A DNA stretch of 64,000 bases from Citrobacter gillenii (lineage in GTDB: Bacteria > Pseudomonadota > Gammaproteobacteria > Enterobacterales > Enterobacteriaceae), in assembly GCF_013337685.1 (NCBI RefSeq), contig NZ_SUQN01000004.1:1-64000 (forward strand), read 5' to 3'. Under the pieces are notes generated by a model. The model did no database searches and was not told where the DNA came from. It saw only the letters and a program-made list of their open reading frames with translations. The first letter of the stretch is position 1. Every line of letters begins with the position of its first letter. The translations under genes and the position numbers were made by a program. Of the stretch, positions 48,134-57,881 are shown one piece after another.

Positions 48134-49174
48134 ATGAGTGACAACATCCGCGTTGGGCTGATTGGCTATGGCTATGCCAGCAAAACTTTCCATGCCCCTC
48201 TGATTGTGGGCACCCCGGGGCTGGAGCTGGCCGCGGTATCCAGTAGTGACGAAGCAAAAGTGAAGGCGGACTGGCCTTCTGTTACGGTGGTGAGTGAGCC
48301 TAAGCATCTGTTTAACGATCCCAGCATCGACCTGATTGTGATCCCCACGCCGAATGACACGCATTTCCCGCTCGCTAAAGCAGCGCTGGAAGCGGGTAAA
48401 CACGTGGTTGTTGATAAGCCATTTACCGTGACACTGTCACAAGCTCGCGAACTGGATGCGTTGGCGCGTAGCCTGGGTCGTGTGCTGTCTGTTTTCCATA
48501 ACCGCCGCTGGGACAGTGATTTCCTGACGCTGAAAGCCCTGCTGGCAGACGGAGTGTTGGGTGAAGTCGCTTACTTTGAATCCCACTTCGATCGTTTCCG
48601 TCCGCAGGTCCGCGACCGCTGGCGTGAACAGGGCGGTCCAGGAAGCGGTATCTGGTACGATTTAGCGCCTCATCTGTTGGATCAGGCCATTAACCTGTTT
48701 GGTTTGCCCGTCAGCCTGACGGTGGACCTTGCGCAGTTGCGTCCTGGCGCACAATCGACAGATTATTTCCACGCCATTTTGACTTATCCTCAGCGTCGGG
48801 TGGTTCTGCACGGCACGATGCTGGCTGCCGCCGAGTCGGCACGCTACATCGTGCACGGTTCGCGTGGGAGCTATGTGAAATACGGTCTTGATCCGCAGGA
48901 AGAACGTTTAAAAAATGGTGAACGTTTGCCGCAGGAAGACTGGGGTTACGACATGCGCGATGGCGTGCTGACGCGGGTCGAAGGCGAAGAACGTGTGGAA
49001 GAGACCTGGTTAACCGTGCCGGGTAACTATCCGGCTTATTATGCGGGTATCCGTGATGCACTGAACGGCAATGGTGAAAACCCGGTTCCAGCACGACAGG
49101 CCATTCAAATTATGGAACTGATTGAGCTGGGTATTGAATCGGCAAAACATCGTTCTACGTTGTGTCTTGCCTGA
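48134..49174 (+). CDS. ydgJ: Gfo/Idh/MocA-family oxidoreductase YdgJ
   Basis: A 346-residue NAD(P)-dependent oxidoreductase. Rossmann motif GLIGYGYASKTFHAPL at the N terminus, EAGKHVVVDKPFTVT with the catalytic Lys of the family, and a C-terminal alpha/beta substrate domain. Start at 48134 follows GAGAGGCAAT. Substrate unknown, probably a sugar or polyol derivative. Confidence 0.94.
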   Translation: MSDNIRVGLIGYGYASKTFHAPLIVGTPGLELAAVSSSDEAKVKADWPSVTVVSEPKHLFNDPSIDLIVIPTPNDTHFPLAKAALEAGKHVVVDKPFTVTLSQARELDALARSLGRVLSVFHNRRWDSDFLTLKALLADGVLGEVAYFESHFDRFRPQVRDRWREQGGPGSGIWYDLAPHLLDQAINLFGLPVSLTVDLAQLRPGAQSTDYFHAILTYPQRRVVLHGTMLAAAESARYIVHGSRGSYVKYGLDPQEERLKNGERLPQEDWGYDMRDGVLTRVEGEERVEETWLTVPGNYPAYYAGIRDALNGNGENPVPARQAIQIMELIELGIESAKHRSTLCLA

Positions 49175-49180
49175 TTACGG

Positions 49181-49212
49181 AAATGCCGGATAAGCGTTAG
49201 CGCTATCCGGCA
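49181..49212. repeat. REP element between ydgJ and add
   Basis: GGAAATGCCGGATAAGCGTT followed by AGCGCTATCCGGCA is a REP-type imperfect palindrome between convergent genes. Confidence 0.75.
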
Positions 49213-49221
49213 CTATCATCG

Positions 49222-50223
49222 TTATGCCGCTGCGACTTTCTCACGCAACGCACGTTTCTCTTCAGTACTCAAAAACGCCATTTCCAGACCATTAATTTGC
49301 GCCTGACGGATCTGCTCGCGGCTCAACCCTGCAGCTGGAGCAGCAACGGTATATTCGTGAATAATATCCACGCCCTGAACCGCGGGATCGTCGGTGTTTA
49401 GACTGGCCAACACACCCTGTTCGAGGAACGTCTTCAGCGGATGTGCAGCCAGTGAAGCAACGGTGCTGGTCTGGATGTTGGAGGTCAGACAGGATTCGAT
49501 GCCAATTCGCTGCTCGGCAAGAAAATCCATCAATGCACGATCTTCCACAGCTTTAACGCCATGGCCAATACGTTCAGCGCCCAGTTCTCTTATTGCCTGC
49601 CAGATGCTTTCAGGGCCTGCTGCTTCACCAGCGTGCACGGTAATGTGCCAGCCTGCATCGCGCGCCCGATTAAAATGAGACAGGAACAGACTGCCTGGGA
49701 AACCTAGTTCATCGCCCGCCAGGTCCAGTGCGGTAATGTGGTCACGGTGTGCTAACAGTGCATCCAGTTCCTGCAGGCAAGCGGCTTCGCCAAAAGTACG
49801 GCTCATAATGCCAATTAAGCGCGCTTCCACGCCATAAGCCTTGCAGCCTTCACGTACGCCCGCAATCACTGCTTCAACCACGCCCGCGACGGGGAGTTGA
49901 TGCGCCATCGCCATATAGCCGGGCGAAAAGCGCAGTTCCACATAGTGCAGCCCGTTACGGGCGGCATCTTCAATATTTTCAAATGCCACGCGGCGGCAGG
50001 CATCCAGTGAGGCCAGTACCTTCACGCCCCAGTCGAGCTTCGACAAAAAACTGACTAAATCCGGTTCTGTCGAGGTGACCTGCACGTGCGGGATCAGCGT
50101 TTCCAGCGTTTGAGCGGGAAGCGTTAAATTGAACTGACGGCCAAGATCGAGAATGGTTTGCGCACGAATGTTGCCATCAAGGTGGCGATGGATGTCGGTT
50201 AAGGGGAGGGATTTATCAATCAT
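49222..50223 (-). CDS. add: adenosine deaminase
   Basis: A 333-residue zinc amidohydrolase converting adenosine and deoxyadenosine to inosine forms. Metal ligands are in [20 protein letters not shown] holds the catalytic Glu region, and [11 protein letters not shown] supplies Asp. Length equals E. coli Add. Complements the purine genes elsewhere in the window. Confidence 0.96.
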   Translation of the reverse strand: MIDKSLPLTDIHRHLDGNIRAQTILDLGRQFNLTLPAQTLETLIPHVQVTSTEPDLVSFLSKLDWGVKVLASLDACRRVAFENIEDAARNGLHYVELRFSPGYMAMAHQLPVAGVVEAVIAGVREGCKAYGVEARLIGIMSRTFGEAACLQELDALLAHRDHITALDLAGDELGFPGSLFLSHFNRARDAGWHITVHAGEAAGPESIWQAIRELGAERIGHGVKAVEDRALMDFLAEQRIGIESCLTSNIQTSTVASLAAHPLKTFLEQGVLASLNTDDPAVQGVDIIHEYTVAAPAAGLSREQIRQAQINGLEMAFLSTEEKRALREKVAAA

Positions 50224-50449
50224 GGTCGCACTCTTTGTTTTTAGTAAAAGTGCGCACCATTATACAACAGAAACATCATCCGCTAAAACCATCCAGAAAG
50301 TAGGTATTCGCTTTGTAATAGCCTAATTTAGGCGTGATATTTGCTGAAATTATAGATGACAGATGTCGTGAGATTCGGAGTGATGATTTATGCTGTGATA
50401 ACCGCAATTCATGATAATTGTTTTGAGCAGCGGTTATCTGAATAGCAGT

Positions 50450-50620
50450 TTACGCGACGAGTTTGGTATCGGCCTGGAATAGTTTATTGCACTGCGGGCA
50501 AATCAACATGGCACCTTTTTGTACGCGAGAAAAACTGTGTTCAGAATGCGCGGTGCAGTTAGGGCAAGGACATTTGATAAGAAAATTACGGCGGGATTTC
50601 ACATTTTTACGTTCAGACAT
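50450..50620 (-). CDS. ynfU: YnfU-like small zinc-ribbon protein
   Basis: A 56-residue protein with two Cys pairs, CPCPNC and CPQC, spaced like a zinc ribbon, and a basic N terminus (MSERKNVKSRRNFLIK). The start at 50620 follows AGGAAGAG; a longer frame to 50650 adds a non-conserved stretch. It resembles the E. coli YnfU small zinc-binding protein as I recall it. Function unknown. Confidence 0.75.
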   Translation of the reverse strand: MSERKNVKSRRNFLIKCPCPNCTAHSEHSFSRVQKGAMLICPQCNKLFQADTKLVA

Positions 50621-50741
50621 AGGCTCTTCCTGATTTGAGTGGAAGCCCACTATACACGGTTAGCTGAAAAATACTGTTTTTTCTCACATTGCCCTATTGT
50701 GCAATGGTGAGAGAGTAACAAAGAAGGCGGATTCCCCAGCA

Positions 50742-50778
50742 GGTAAAATTTGCGCAATGAAAAGGCTCATTGCGCAAA
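50742..50778 (-). terminator. terminator after malY
   Basis: TTTGCGCAATGA and TCATTGCGCAAA form a 12-bp stem with a 6-base loop followed on the minus strand by TTTTACC, just after the malY stop. Confidence 0.8.
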
Positions 50779-50783
50779 TACAG

Positions 50784-51956
50784 TCAGCGTAGCGAACGAA
50801 TAGCGTTTATTAACCCATTCACACCTTTTTCCAGTTTTGCACGCGGACATCCGGCATTCAGACGGACAAAACCGCGACCTTCTTCACCATAGGTATATCC
50901 CGGCATGATCGCGACTTTTTGCTGATGGATGAGTACATCCTGCAACGCATGATCATCAATATTGAGCGGACGCAGGTCAATCCATGCCAGATAAGTTGAT
51001 TGTGGGATCTGCCAGTTTAACTCAGGGAACGCAGCATTAAGCTCATGTGCGACATAGTGCAGATTAGCGGCCAGATAATCGCGTAACGCATCTAACCACG
51101 GGGCGCCGTGCTGATAAGCAGCAATATGCGCGGTAAGCGCCAGTACTGCAGGTGAGGAAAGGCCATCTCGGCCTTTTAGCGCCGCAAGGTAGTGGTTACG
51201 GCTATCGGCGTCTTCAACGATTCCGTAAGCCCCGGTTAGCGCCGGAATATTAAAACTCTTGGAGCCGGATGTGAGCAGCGCCCAGTCGCCTCGAGCAACC
51301 TGATTCCATGGGATATGAGGTTGTTGATCCCATACCATGTCCATATGAATCTCGTCGGAAATGACCTTCACGCCGTGCCGTTGGCACATGCTAGCCATGG
51401 TTTCCAGTTCATCTCGGGTCCAGACCTTGCCGGTCGGATTCTGCGGACTACAGAGCAGAAGAATTTTGCTTTCAGGCCGCGAGAGGGTTTCTTCCAGCTT
51501 AGCCATATCGCAATACCAGCCGTGCGCACGTTTCTCCAGTGCAACAGGGTGCACTGTACGCTGGTTGCCTTTGATGGCGTTGTAAAACGCATCGTAAGCT
51601 GGAGTATGGATAACCACCGCGTCACCCGTTGATGACCACTGGCGGATCAGCTCCGACACCATATAGATGACGGAGGGGCCATAAACTACAGATTGCGGAT
51701 CGATTTGGGTGTTATGGCGGGTCAGGAACCAGTGGCTAATTGCCGCCAAAAAATCATCATTTTTCCAGCGACTGTAGCCCAACACACCGTGTGACAGGCG
51801 CTGCGTCAGCGCCTGGAGAATGCATGGTGCGGTGGCAAAATCCATATCTGAGATGGTGAATGGTAGCAGGTCGGCTGAACCAAACCGGTCGGCGACATAA
51901 TCCCATTGGGTGCACCAGGTACCGTGCCTGTCCACTTCAGTTGAGAAATCAAACAT
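50784..51956 (-). CDS. malY: MalY cystathionine beta-lyase / maltose regulon modulator
   Basis: A 390-residue PLP enzyme cleaving cystathionine C-S bonds; in E. coli it also binds MalT and blocks maltose regulon activation. The PLP Lys lies in SGSKSFNIPALTG, and SPQNPTGKVWTRDEL and ISDEIHMDMVW are aminotransferase-fold signatures. Ten bases downstream of malX in one operon. Confidence 0.95.
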   Translation of the reverse strand: MFDFSTEVDRHGTWCTQWDYVADRFGSADLLPFTISDMDFATAPCILQALTQRLSHGVLGYSRWKNDDFLAAISHWFLTRHNTQIDPQSVVYGPSVIYMVSELIRQWSSTGDAVVIHTPAYDAFYNAIKGNQRTVHPVALEKRAHGWYCDMAKLEETLSRPESKILLLCSPQNPTGKVWTRDELETMASMCQRHGVKVISDEIHMDMVWDQQPHIPWNQVARGDWALLTSGSKSFNIPALTGAYGIVEDADSRNHYLAALKGRDGLSSPAVLALTAHIAAYQHGAPWLDALRDYLAANLHYVAHELNAAFPELNWQIPQSTYLAWIDLRPLNIDDHALQDVLIHQQKVAIMPGYTYGEEGRGFVRLNAGCPRAKLEKGVNGLINAIRSLR

Positions 51957-51966
51957 ATTGTTGCCC

Positions 51967-53559
51967 TTATGCCTGTACGGTATTCATCAGAACCGTCATT
52001 TCGTCCTTCACCGACTGGACCTGCGGACCGATGACGACCTGCAAGTTATGCTGATTGAGTTGAACGACACCAATCGCGCGATTGTCCTTCAGTGCCTGCA
52101 CGTTCACAAGCGACATATCTTTCACGGAAAGACGCAAGCGGGTAATGCAATTATCCAGGCTGACGATATTCTCAGCGCCACCCAGCGCCGCCAGAATAGC
52201 CGGGACGTTATAGCCTGATTTGCCCGGCGTTCCTGCCATGACTTTCTCAATATTGCTGGCAATTTCGACATCACGACCCGGTGTTTTCAGATTAAAGCGG
52301 GTGATGGCGAAGCGGAAGATGACGTAGTACACCGCGAACCAGATAGCAGCGACAACCGGTACCAGATACCACTTGGTGGACAACCCGTGCAGGATGCCAA
52401 ACACCACGAAGTCAATCAGGTTGCCATCGGTATTGCCGATAGTGACGCCAAGCACAGCCATGATAGTGAAGCCCAGTCCGGTCAACAGTGCGTGAATAAC
52501 ATACAGTACCGGTGCGACGAACAGGAATAAGAACTCCAGAGGTTCGGTGGTACCGCCAATCACGCAGGCGATCAGGCCGGAGATTAATAATCCCTTAATT
52601 TTGTGACGATTTTCAGGGCGAGCACAGTGGTACATCGCTAACGCAGCGCCCGGTAAACCGCCGAGGAACGCCGGCATTTTGCCCTGGGACAGGAAACGCG
52701 TGGCACTTTCAGAGAAGCCCTGAGTGGTAGGGCAGCTCAATTGGGCCTGGAAAATAGTCAGCGCGCCGCTAACGCTATGACCACACACCTCCTGCGTACC
52801 GCCAGCTTCAGTGAAGCGAATTAAGGCCACCAGAATGTGATGCAGGCCAAACGGCAACAGCAGACGTTCACCGGTACCAAACAGCATCGGACCAAAATCA
52901 CCGGCGCTATTGATGATGTTACCCAAGCCAGTGATACCCATGGCGAAGAACGGCCAAATCAGCGGAATGACCAGCCCGACCAGTCCCATCACTACCGACG
53001 AAATAATCGGCACAAAACGGGTACCACCGAAGAACGCCAGCGCATCCGGCAGGCGAATGTTGTGGAAACGTTCATGCAGCATCCAGACAATGATCCCGGC
53101 GATTACCGCACCGAGGATCCCAGTGTCGATCGACTGGATCCCCAGAATGTTTTGCACGTTGTTAGCTTTGAGGATCGCCGCATCCGTGGTGGGCAATATT
53201 CCCTTGGCCGTTAACCAAAAGTTGACGGCCAGGTTCATTACCGCATAGCCGACAAAACCGGCAAAGGCCGCAACGCCTTTGTTTTCGCGCGCCAGGCCAA
53301 GCGGGATAGCGATACAAAACATCACCGGCAGAAAACTAAATGCGAAGGATCCGACTTTGCTCATCCAGGTAAACAGCGCCTGCAACATCGGGTTCCCCAA
53401 CGCGGGGAGCAGCGTAATGACATCATGGCTGCTTAATGAGCTGCCGATCCCCAGCATGATCCCGCAAAACGAGAGCAGTGCTACGGGCAACATAAAGGTT
53501 TTGCCCAACTGCTGGAAAAATTCCCATAACGTGACTTTTGGTGTGCTTCTCGTCGTCAT
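51967..53559 (-). CDS. malX: PTS maltose/glucose-specific EIICB component MalX
   Basis: A 530-residue PTS permease with a membrane IIC domain (residues 1-400) and a C-terminal IIB domain whose phosphorylation site is the Cys of SLDNCITRLRLSV. The IIC transporter loop TTEPLEFLF is present. It is divergent from malI with paired MalI operators and a CRP-like site between them. Confidence 0.95.
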   Translation of the reverse strand: MTTRSTPKVTLWEFFQQLGKTFMLPVALLSFCGIMLGIGSSLSSHDVITLLPALGNPMLQALFTWMSKVGSFAFSFLPVMFCIAIPLGLARENKGVAAFAGFVGYAVMNLAVNFWLTAKGILPTTDAAILKANNVQNILGIQSIDTGILGAVIAGIIVWMLHERFHNIRLPDALAFFGGTRFVPIISSVVMGLVGLVIPLIWPFFAMGITGLGNIINSAGDFGPMLFGTGERLLLPFGLHHILVALIRFTEAGGTQEVCGHSVSGALTIFQAQLSCPTTQGFSESATRFLSQGKMPAFLGGLPGAALAMYHCARPENRHKIKGLLISGLIACVIGGTTEPLEFLFLFVAPVLYVIHALLTGLGFTIMAVLGVTIGNTDGNLIDFVVFGILHGLSTKWYLVPVVAAIWFAVYYVIFRFAITRFNLKTPGRDVEIASNIEKVMAGTPGKSGYNVPAILAALGGAENIVSLDNCITRLRLSVKDMSLVNVQALKDNRAIGVVQLNQHNLQVVIGPQVQSVKDEMTVLMNTVQA

Positions 53560-53604
53560 CTAACGACTCCTTGTAAAAAATCGACCAACGAATGATGGCG
53601 AGAA

Positions 53605-53620
53605 GATAAAACGTTTTACC
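53605..53620. promoter_or_regulatory. MalI operator, malX-proximal
   Basis: GATAAAACGTTTTACC, one base off the perfect palindrome found at 53684. Confidence 0.8.
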
Positions 53621-53629
53621 TAATTTTAG

Positions 53630-53645
53630 TGCGTTACAAATCACA
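53630..53645. promoter_or_regulatory. CRP-like site between malX and malI
   Basis: TGCGTTACAAATCACA carries a perfect TCACA half and a weaker TGCGT half, located between the two MalI operators, as in E. coli where CRP activates both promoters. Confidence 0.55.
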
Positions 53646-53683
53646 TTATCGAAGGATAATAGGGCGTATAAATACGGATGATT

Positions 53684-53699
53684 GATAAAACGTTTTATC
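53684..53699. promoter_or_regulatory. MalI operator, malI-proximal
   Basis: GATAAAACGTTTTATC is a perfect 16-base palindrome 31 bases before the malI start codon. Confidence 0.88.
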
Positions 53700-53729
53700 C
53701 ATCACGTTATCAGGGAGCTTTCTGGTTTT

Positions 53730-54758
53730 ATGGCTATAGCCAAAAAAATAACCATTCATGATGTAGCGCTGGCGGCCGGTGTCTCAGTCAGTACCGTCTC
53801 ATTGGTTCTTAGCGGCAAAGGGCGTATCTCATCAGCGACCGGAGAACGGGTCAATGCTGCCATCGAACAACTGGGGTTCGTACGTAACCGCCAGGCATCG
53901 GCGCTGCGTGGCGGGCAGAGTGGGGTTATTGGGTTAATCGTTCGCGATCTCTCGACGCCGTTTTATGCCGAACTGACGGCAGGACTGACGGAAGCCTTAG
54001 AAGCTCAGGGGCGGATGGTATTTTTACTGCATGGCGGTAAGGACGGCGAACAGCTGGCCCAGCGTTTCTCGATGTTACTCAATCAGGGTGTTGACGGGGT
54101 GGTGATCGCCGGAGCCGCAGGCAGCAGCGACGCGTTACGGCAGTTGGCCGGTGAAAAGGGTATTCCGGTAGTGTTTGCTTCACGCGCCAGCTATCTGGAT
54201 GATGCTGACACCGTCAGACCCGACAATATGCAGGCTGCGCAGCTGTTAGTTGAGCATCTTGTCGGGCATGGTCATCAACGAATCGCCTGGTTAGGGGGAC
54301 AGAGCTCCTCTCTGACCCGTGCAGAACGCGTGGGGGGATATTGCGCCACGCTGCTTAAATTTGGACTGCCTTTTCACAGCGATTGGGTACTGGAGTGCGC
54401 CTCAAGCCAGAAGCAGGCCGCAGACGCCGTGACGGCGCTACTACGGCATAACCCGACCATCAGTGCGGTGGTGTGCTATAACGAAACTATCGCCGTTGGG
54501 GCTTGGTTTGGCCTGATGAAAGCAGGGCGACAGAGTGGTGAAATTGGCGTTGACCGTTATTTTGAACAGCAGATCTCGCTAGCCGCCTTTGCCGATGTGG
54601 CAGAGAACGCTCTGGATGATTTACCGATTATTTGGGCCAGCACGCCTGCGCGTGAAATGGGATATACACTGGCTGAACGCGTACTCCAGCGAATCAGCAG
54701 TGATGAGGGGCATTCGCGCAATCTGACGTTATCCGCCAGACTGGTGACGCAAAAGTAA
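53730..54758 (+). CDS. malI: maltose regulon repressor MalI (LacI family)
   Basis: A 342-residue LacI-family repressor of malXY. Helix-turn-helix TIHDVALAAGVSVSTVSLVLSG at the N terminus, followed by a periplasmic-binding-protein-like domain. Start at 53730 is chosen because a longer frame to 53682 would run through the operator. Downstream, hdhA-uidRABC of E. coli is absent and ydgA follows after 74 bases. Confidence 0.95.
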   Translation: MAIAKKITIHDVALAAGVSVSTVSLVLSGKGRISSATGERVNAAIEQLGFVRNRQASALRGGQSGVIGLIVRDLSTPFYAELTAGLTEALEAQGRMVFLLHGGKDGEQLAQRFSMLLNQGVDGVVIAGAAGSSDALRQLAGEKGIPVVFASRASYLDDADTVRPDNMQAAQLLVEHLVGHGHQRIAWLGGQSSSLTRAERVGGYCATLLKFGLPFHSDWVLECASSQKQAADAVTALLRHNPTISAVVCYNETIAVGAWFGLMKAGRQSGEIGVDRYFEQQISLAAFADVAENALDDLPIIWASTPAREMGYTLAERVLQRISSDEGHSRNLTLSARLVTQK

Positions 54759-54770
54759 TGCGCCAGAGGT

Positions 54771-54801
54771 AAAAAAGCCCGATAAATTGCTTTATCGGGC
54801 T
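54771..54801 (-). terminator. terminator after ydgA
   Basis: AGCCCGATAAA and TTTATCGGGCT form an 11-bp stem with a TTGC loop; on the minus strand a run of T follows. It may also serve the convergent malI. Confidence 0.88.
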
Positions 54802-54832
54802 GTGGCGGACATCACGCAGATGGAAATTACGG

Positions 54833-56335
54833 CTACGGCATGGCCGGGGCATCTGGTGCGGAAAGTGTTGGCATACCAAACATGCCGACAAACTCATCCA
54901 GCGGCATTTTTTGGCCGTTGAGCGTCACCTGACCGTTTGCGTACTGCAGGCTGGAGCCGATGGTGTTGTCCTGTACCGTCGTGATGCGGAACATTTGACC
55001 CATCGCAGCAAGACCATTGACCTGCTGTTTCGCCATACCTGCCGCTTCTTCCTGCTGATACCCTTCCAGTTTGGCAATCTGGGTCATGAACTCAGTTGCC
55101 ATATCCATCGGGATCGCCAGCTTCGCGTCCAGTGATTTCACTGAGCGATCCACTTCCTGTGCCAGCGTTTTTGGTTCTTCCTGGTTCGCATTCGGGTCTT
55201 TCAGGAACAGGGACAGATTAAAGCTGGTCTCACCCTTGGCATTTTTCCAGCTCAGTGGCGCAACGGTAATAACCGGCTCACCCTTCATCAGAATAGGCAG
55301 AGCGCTGAAGAACGCTTCGGTCACTTTCTGCTGATACAGCTCCGGGTTTTGCACTACGTCAATCTGTGACATCAATGCTTTGGTTTGGGCACTATACTGC
55401 TGGCTGAACTGATGTAATGCTTCGCCATCAATCTGGCCTACTTTCAGCGTCAGCTTACCGCTACCCAAATCTTGACCCTGCAATTTCAGGCTGTTGATCG
55501 TGTAATCCAGCTGGCTGTTGACGGTTTTACCCTCGTTAACCAGGTCTGATTTACCGTCGATGCCCATGCCTTCCAGCACCGCCAGCTCTTTGCCTTCGAC
55601 GGAAATAGACAGCTTATCAAGGGACAATTTCTGATCGCCAATACGCTCACCAAAGCTGGCAACCGAGCTTGAGCCATCCGTCTTCAGATTATTAAAGGTA
55701 ACTTGTACTTTTTGGTCGTACTCGTTAACCGCATTGACCACGCCGCTTTGCGCTTCACCGGTCAGGGAAACCGCGTTACCGTCTTTGTCGGCGCTGAGCT
55801 GGAATTCGCCTCCGCTAAAGGCCACTTTCTCATCGCCTTTTTCGTAACTCAGCGGCTTGAGAGATATGTCAGAGCGGGTATCGCCGCTATAGCCCACGCG
55901 GGAATTGATGATGAAAGGAGACTCACCCTTGGCAATGTCAAATAACGGTTTGGTGACGTCATTATTCACCAGCGTGGTTTTCACTGCGGCCATCGCGGGT
56001 ACCAGGTTGAATGACTTAAGCTGGGCTAGCGGGAAAGGGCCATGATCGACGGATTCATCCAAAATGATGCTTTGCCCTGGCTTCAGCCAGGCATTTTCCT
56101 GACCGGCAACAGGTTTTACCACCAGTTGCAGCTGGCTGCTGAACACGCCGCGCTGGTAGTTCTCATAACTCAGCTCAATGCCTGCCTCGGGCGAGAGGCG
56201 TTTGAGCTGATCGTTTGCCTGCGTCACCATCTCAGCAAGATGGGTTTCCAGTTTCTTTCCCGTGAACCATGCACCGCCCGTCCAGACGATTCCCAGTGCA
56301 ACCACCACACCCGCAGCTACCAGCGTTTTTTTCAT
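54833..56335 (-). CDS. ydgA: YdgA family (DUF945) protein
   Basis: A 500-residue envelope protein with an N-terminal hydrophobic segment (LVAAGVVVALGIVWTGGAW) that is probably an uncleaved anchor, and a long beta-rich domain of the YdgA/YhdP-like DUF945 family (NYQRGVFSSQLQLVVKP). Start at 56335 matches the E. coli protein; the frame extends to 56389. In E. coli it is linked to swarming and to the inner-membrane proteome; its role is unsettled. Confidence 0.93.
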   Translation of the reverse strand: MKKTLVAAGVVVALGIVWTGGAWFTGKKLETHLAEMVTQANDQLKRLSPEAGIELSYENYQRGVFSSQLQLVVKPVAGQENAWLKPGQSIILDESVDHGPFPLAQLKSFNLVPAMAAVKTTLVNNDVTKPLFDIAKGESPFIINSRVGYSGDTRSDISLKPLSYEKGDEKVAFSGGEFQLSADKDGNAVSLTGEAQSGVVNAVNEYDQKVQVTFNNLKTDGSSSVASFGERIGDQKLSLDKLSISVEGKELAVLEGMGIDGKSDLVNEGKTVNSQLDYTINSLKLQGQDLGSGKLTLKVGQIDGEALHQFSQQYSAQTKALMSQIDVVQNPELYQQKVTEAFFSALPILMKGEPVITVAPLSWKNAKGETSFNLSLFLKDPNANQEEPKTLAQEVDRSVKSLDAKLAIPMDMATEFMTQIAKLEGYQQEEAAGMAKQQVNGLAAMGQMFRITTVQDNTIGSSLQYANGQVTLNGQKMPLDEFVGMFGMPTLSAPDAPAMP

Positions 56336-56442
56336 TTCGATATCCATAAAATAAATCCAGGCGTTTGAAGACGCCTGGAGGGGTGACATGTCTTTAACTC
56401 ACTACTAGCTTAGCAAGAGTTGTTAAAAATATCAGTATCTTG

Positions 56443-57618
56443 CTACAGCTTGTTATAAACCCGCGCTAAACGACCGGTGCCGCTGACGTTCACCGGCGAC
56501 TCATTGGCGCTGATAAATGCCGATTCACCTGCTTTCAGTACCAAGCGTTGCTCGCCCTTGCTCAGCACGGCTTCGCCCTCAACGCAGAACAAAATGGCGG
56601 CGCTGTGCTGGCTGATAGTGGCTTCACGGGCAGACAGTTCATGTAGGGAGAACGCGAAATCGTCAACCGGGATTGGGAAATCAAGTTCACTCTCTGTTTT
56701 GACTGGGGTTGTCAGCAGTTGATTCGCCGGTTTAGCGACAAACTGAACGTTGGCGACCAGTTCTGGAATATCGATGTATTTCGGCGTCAGTCCGGCGCGC
56801 AGTACGTTATCGGAGTTGGCCATGACCTCGAGCGCCACACCTTGCAAGTAGGCGTGTGGGGTTTCGGCAAACAAGAACATCGCCTCGCCTGGATTCAGCT
56901 TCACCACATTGAGCAGCAGCGGAGAGAACAGGCCGCTATCATCCGGATAGACATCCGCTATCAGACGGATAGTTTGCCACGGCTCACCCTGTTGGCTGTT
57001 AAGGGCAGATTTCAATACGGCCAGCGCACGCGATTTCTCTTCGCCCTGCATATTCAACAAGCTGGCGAAAAGGTGGCTCAGACGCTCGGCGTTGGGTTCC
57101 TGCAGGAAGTGAGCGATGGCCGGATGCGCACCAGACACTGGCTGTAGCAGTGCCACAATCTCGGAGAACTCGCGAAACGCATTCATCGCCAGGAAAGGCG
57201 TCAGGGCAAACACCAGTTCGGGCTTGTGATTAGGATCTTTGTAATTACGCTCGGCGGCGTCCATTGGGATCCCTGCAGCGTTTTCTTTGGCAAAGCCAAC
57301 CTCAGAATTGTGTTTGTTCGGGTGGACCTGAATCGAAAGAGGCTGGGCAGCGCAGAGCACTTTAAACAGGAAAGGCAGTTCACCAAAGCGTTGTGCTACG
57401 GCATCACCTAACAGTGCTGACTTATCGTGCTCGATCACGTCACGCAGGGAAACTGTCTGGCCGTCGGCGTTCTGAACCCGAGAACTGCTTTTCGGATGGG
57501 CGCCCATCCACAGCTCTGCCATCGGTTGCTGGGTCGGATTTTCAATGCCATAAAGTTCCGTTAAGGCAGTTTTGCTTCCCCAGGCATAGTTCTGCACTGA
57601 GTTGATGAGTTTTTGCAT
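56443..57618 (-). CDS. manA: mannose-6-phosphate isomerase
   Basis: A 391-residue zinc enzyme interconverting fructose-6-P and mannose-6-P. Zinc ligands lie in SIQVHPNKHNSEVGF and KPELVFALTPF, with the catalytic Arg in a later loop (AGLTPKYIDIPEL). Start at 57618 (MQKLINSVQNYAWGS); a longer frame to 57888 would overlap the fumA promoter. Divergent from fumA. Confidence 0.96.
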   Translation of the reverse strand: MQKLINSVQNYAWGSKTALTELYGIENPTQQPMAELWMGAHPKSSSRVQNADGQTVSLRDVIEHDKSALLGDAVAQRFGELPFLFKVLCAAQPLSIQVHPNKHNSEVGFAKENAAGIPMDAAERNYKDPNHKPELVFALTPFLAMNAFREFSEIVALLQPVSGAHPAIAHFLQEPNAERLSHLFASLLNMQGEEKSRALAVLKSALNSQQGEPWQTIRLIADVYPDDSGLFSPLLLNVVKLNPGEAMFLFAETPHAYLQGVALEVMANSDNVLRAGLTPKYIDIPELVANVQFVAKPANQLLTTPVKTESELDFPIPVDDFAFSLHELSAREATISQHSAAILFCVEGEAVLSKGEQRLVLKAGESAFISANESPVNVSGTGRLARVYNKL

Positions 57619-57881
57619 TATCAAGCCCTGTTTCAATGTGGAATTATCTCTGACTATTAAACCAAGAAACCCACGGGGAAGTAACCTGCGCATGTAAAAA
57701 GTCGTACTTGTCTCAGTTTTTGTTAAAAAATTGTGTAGGATATGGTGACTCGCTTTTAATACCCTGAGCAATTCTGGTTGCACAAAGGCCGTTGCTGGCA
57801 CAACCGGACCCGCGACAGGGAAGCAGGGCAATGGAACATCTGCCCAGAGAATAACCAGACCGAGCAGTAAGTGAGAGCACA

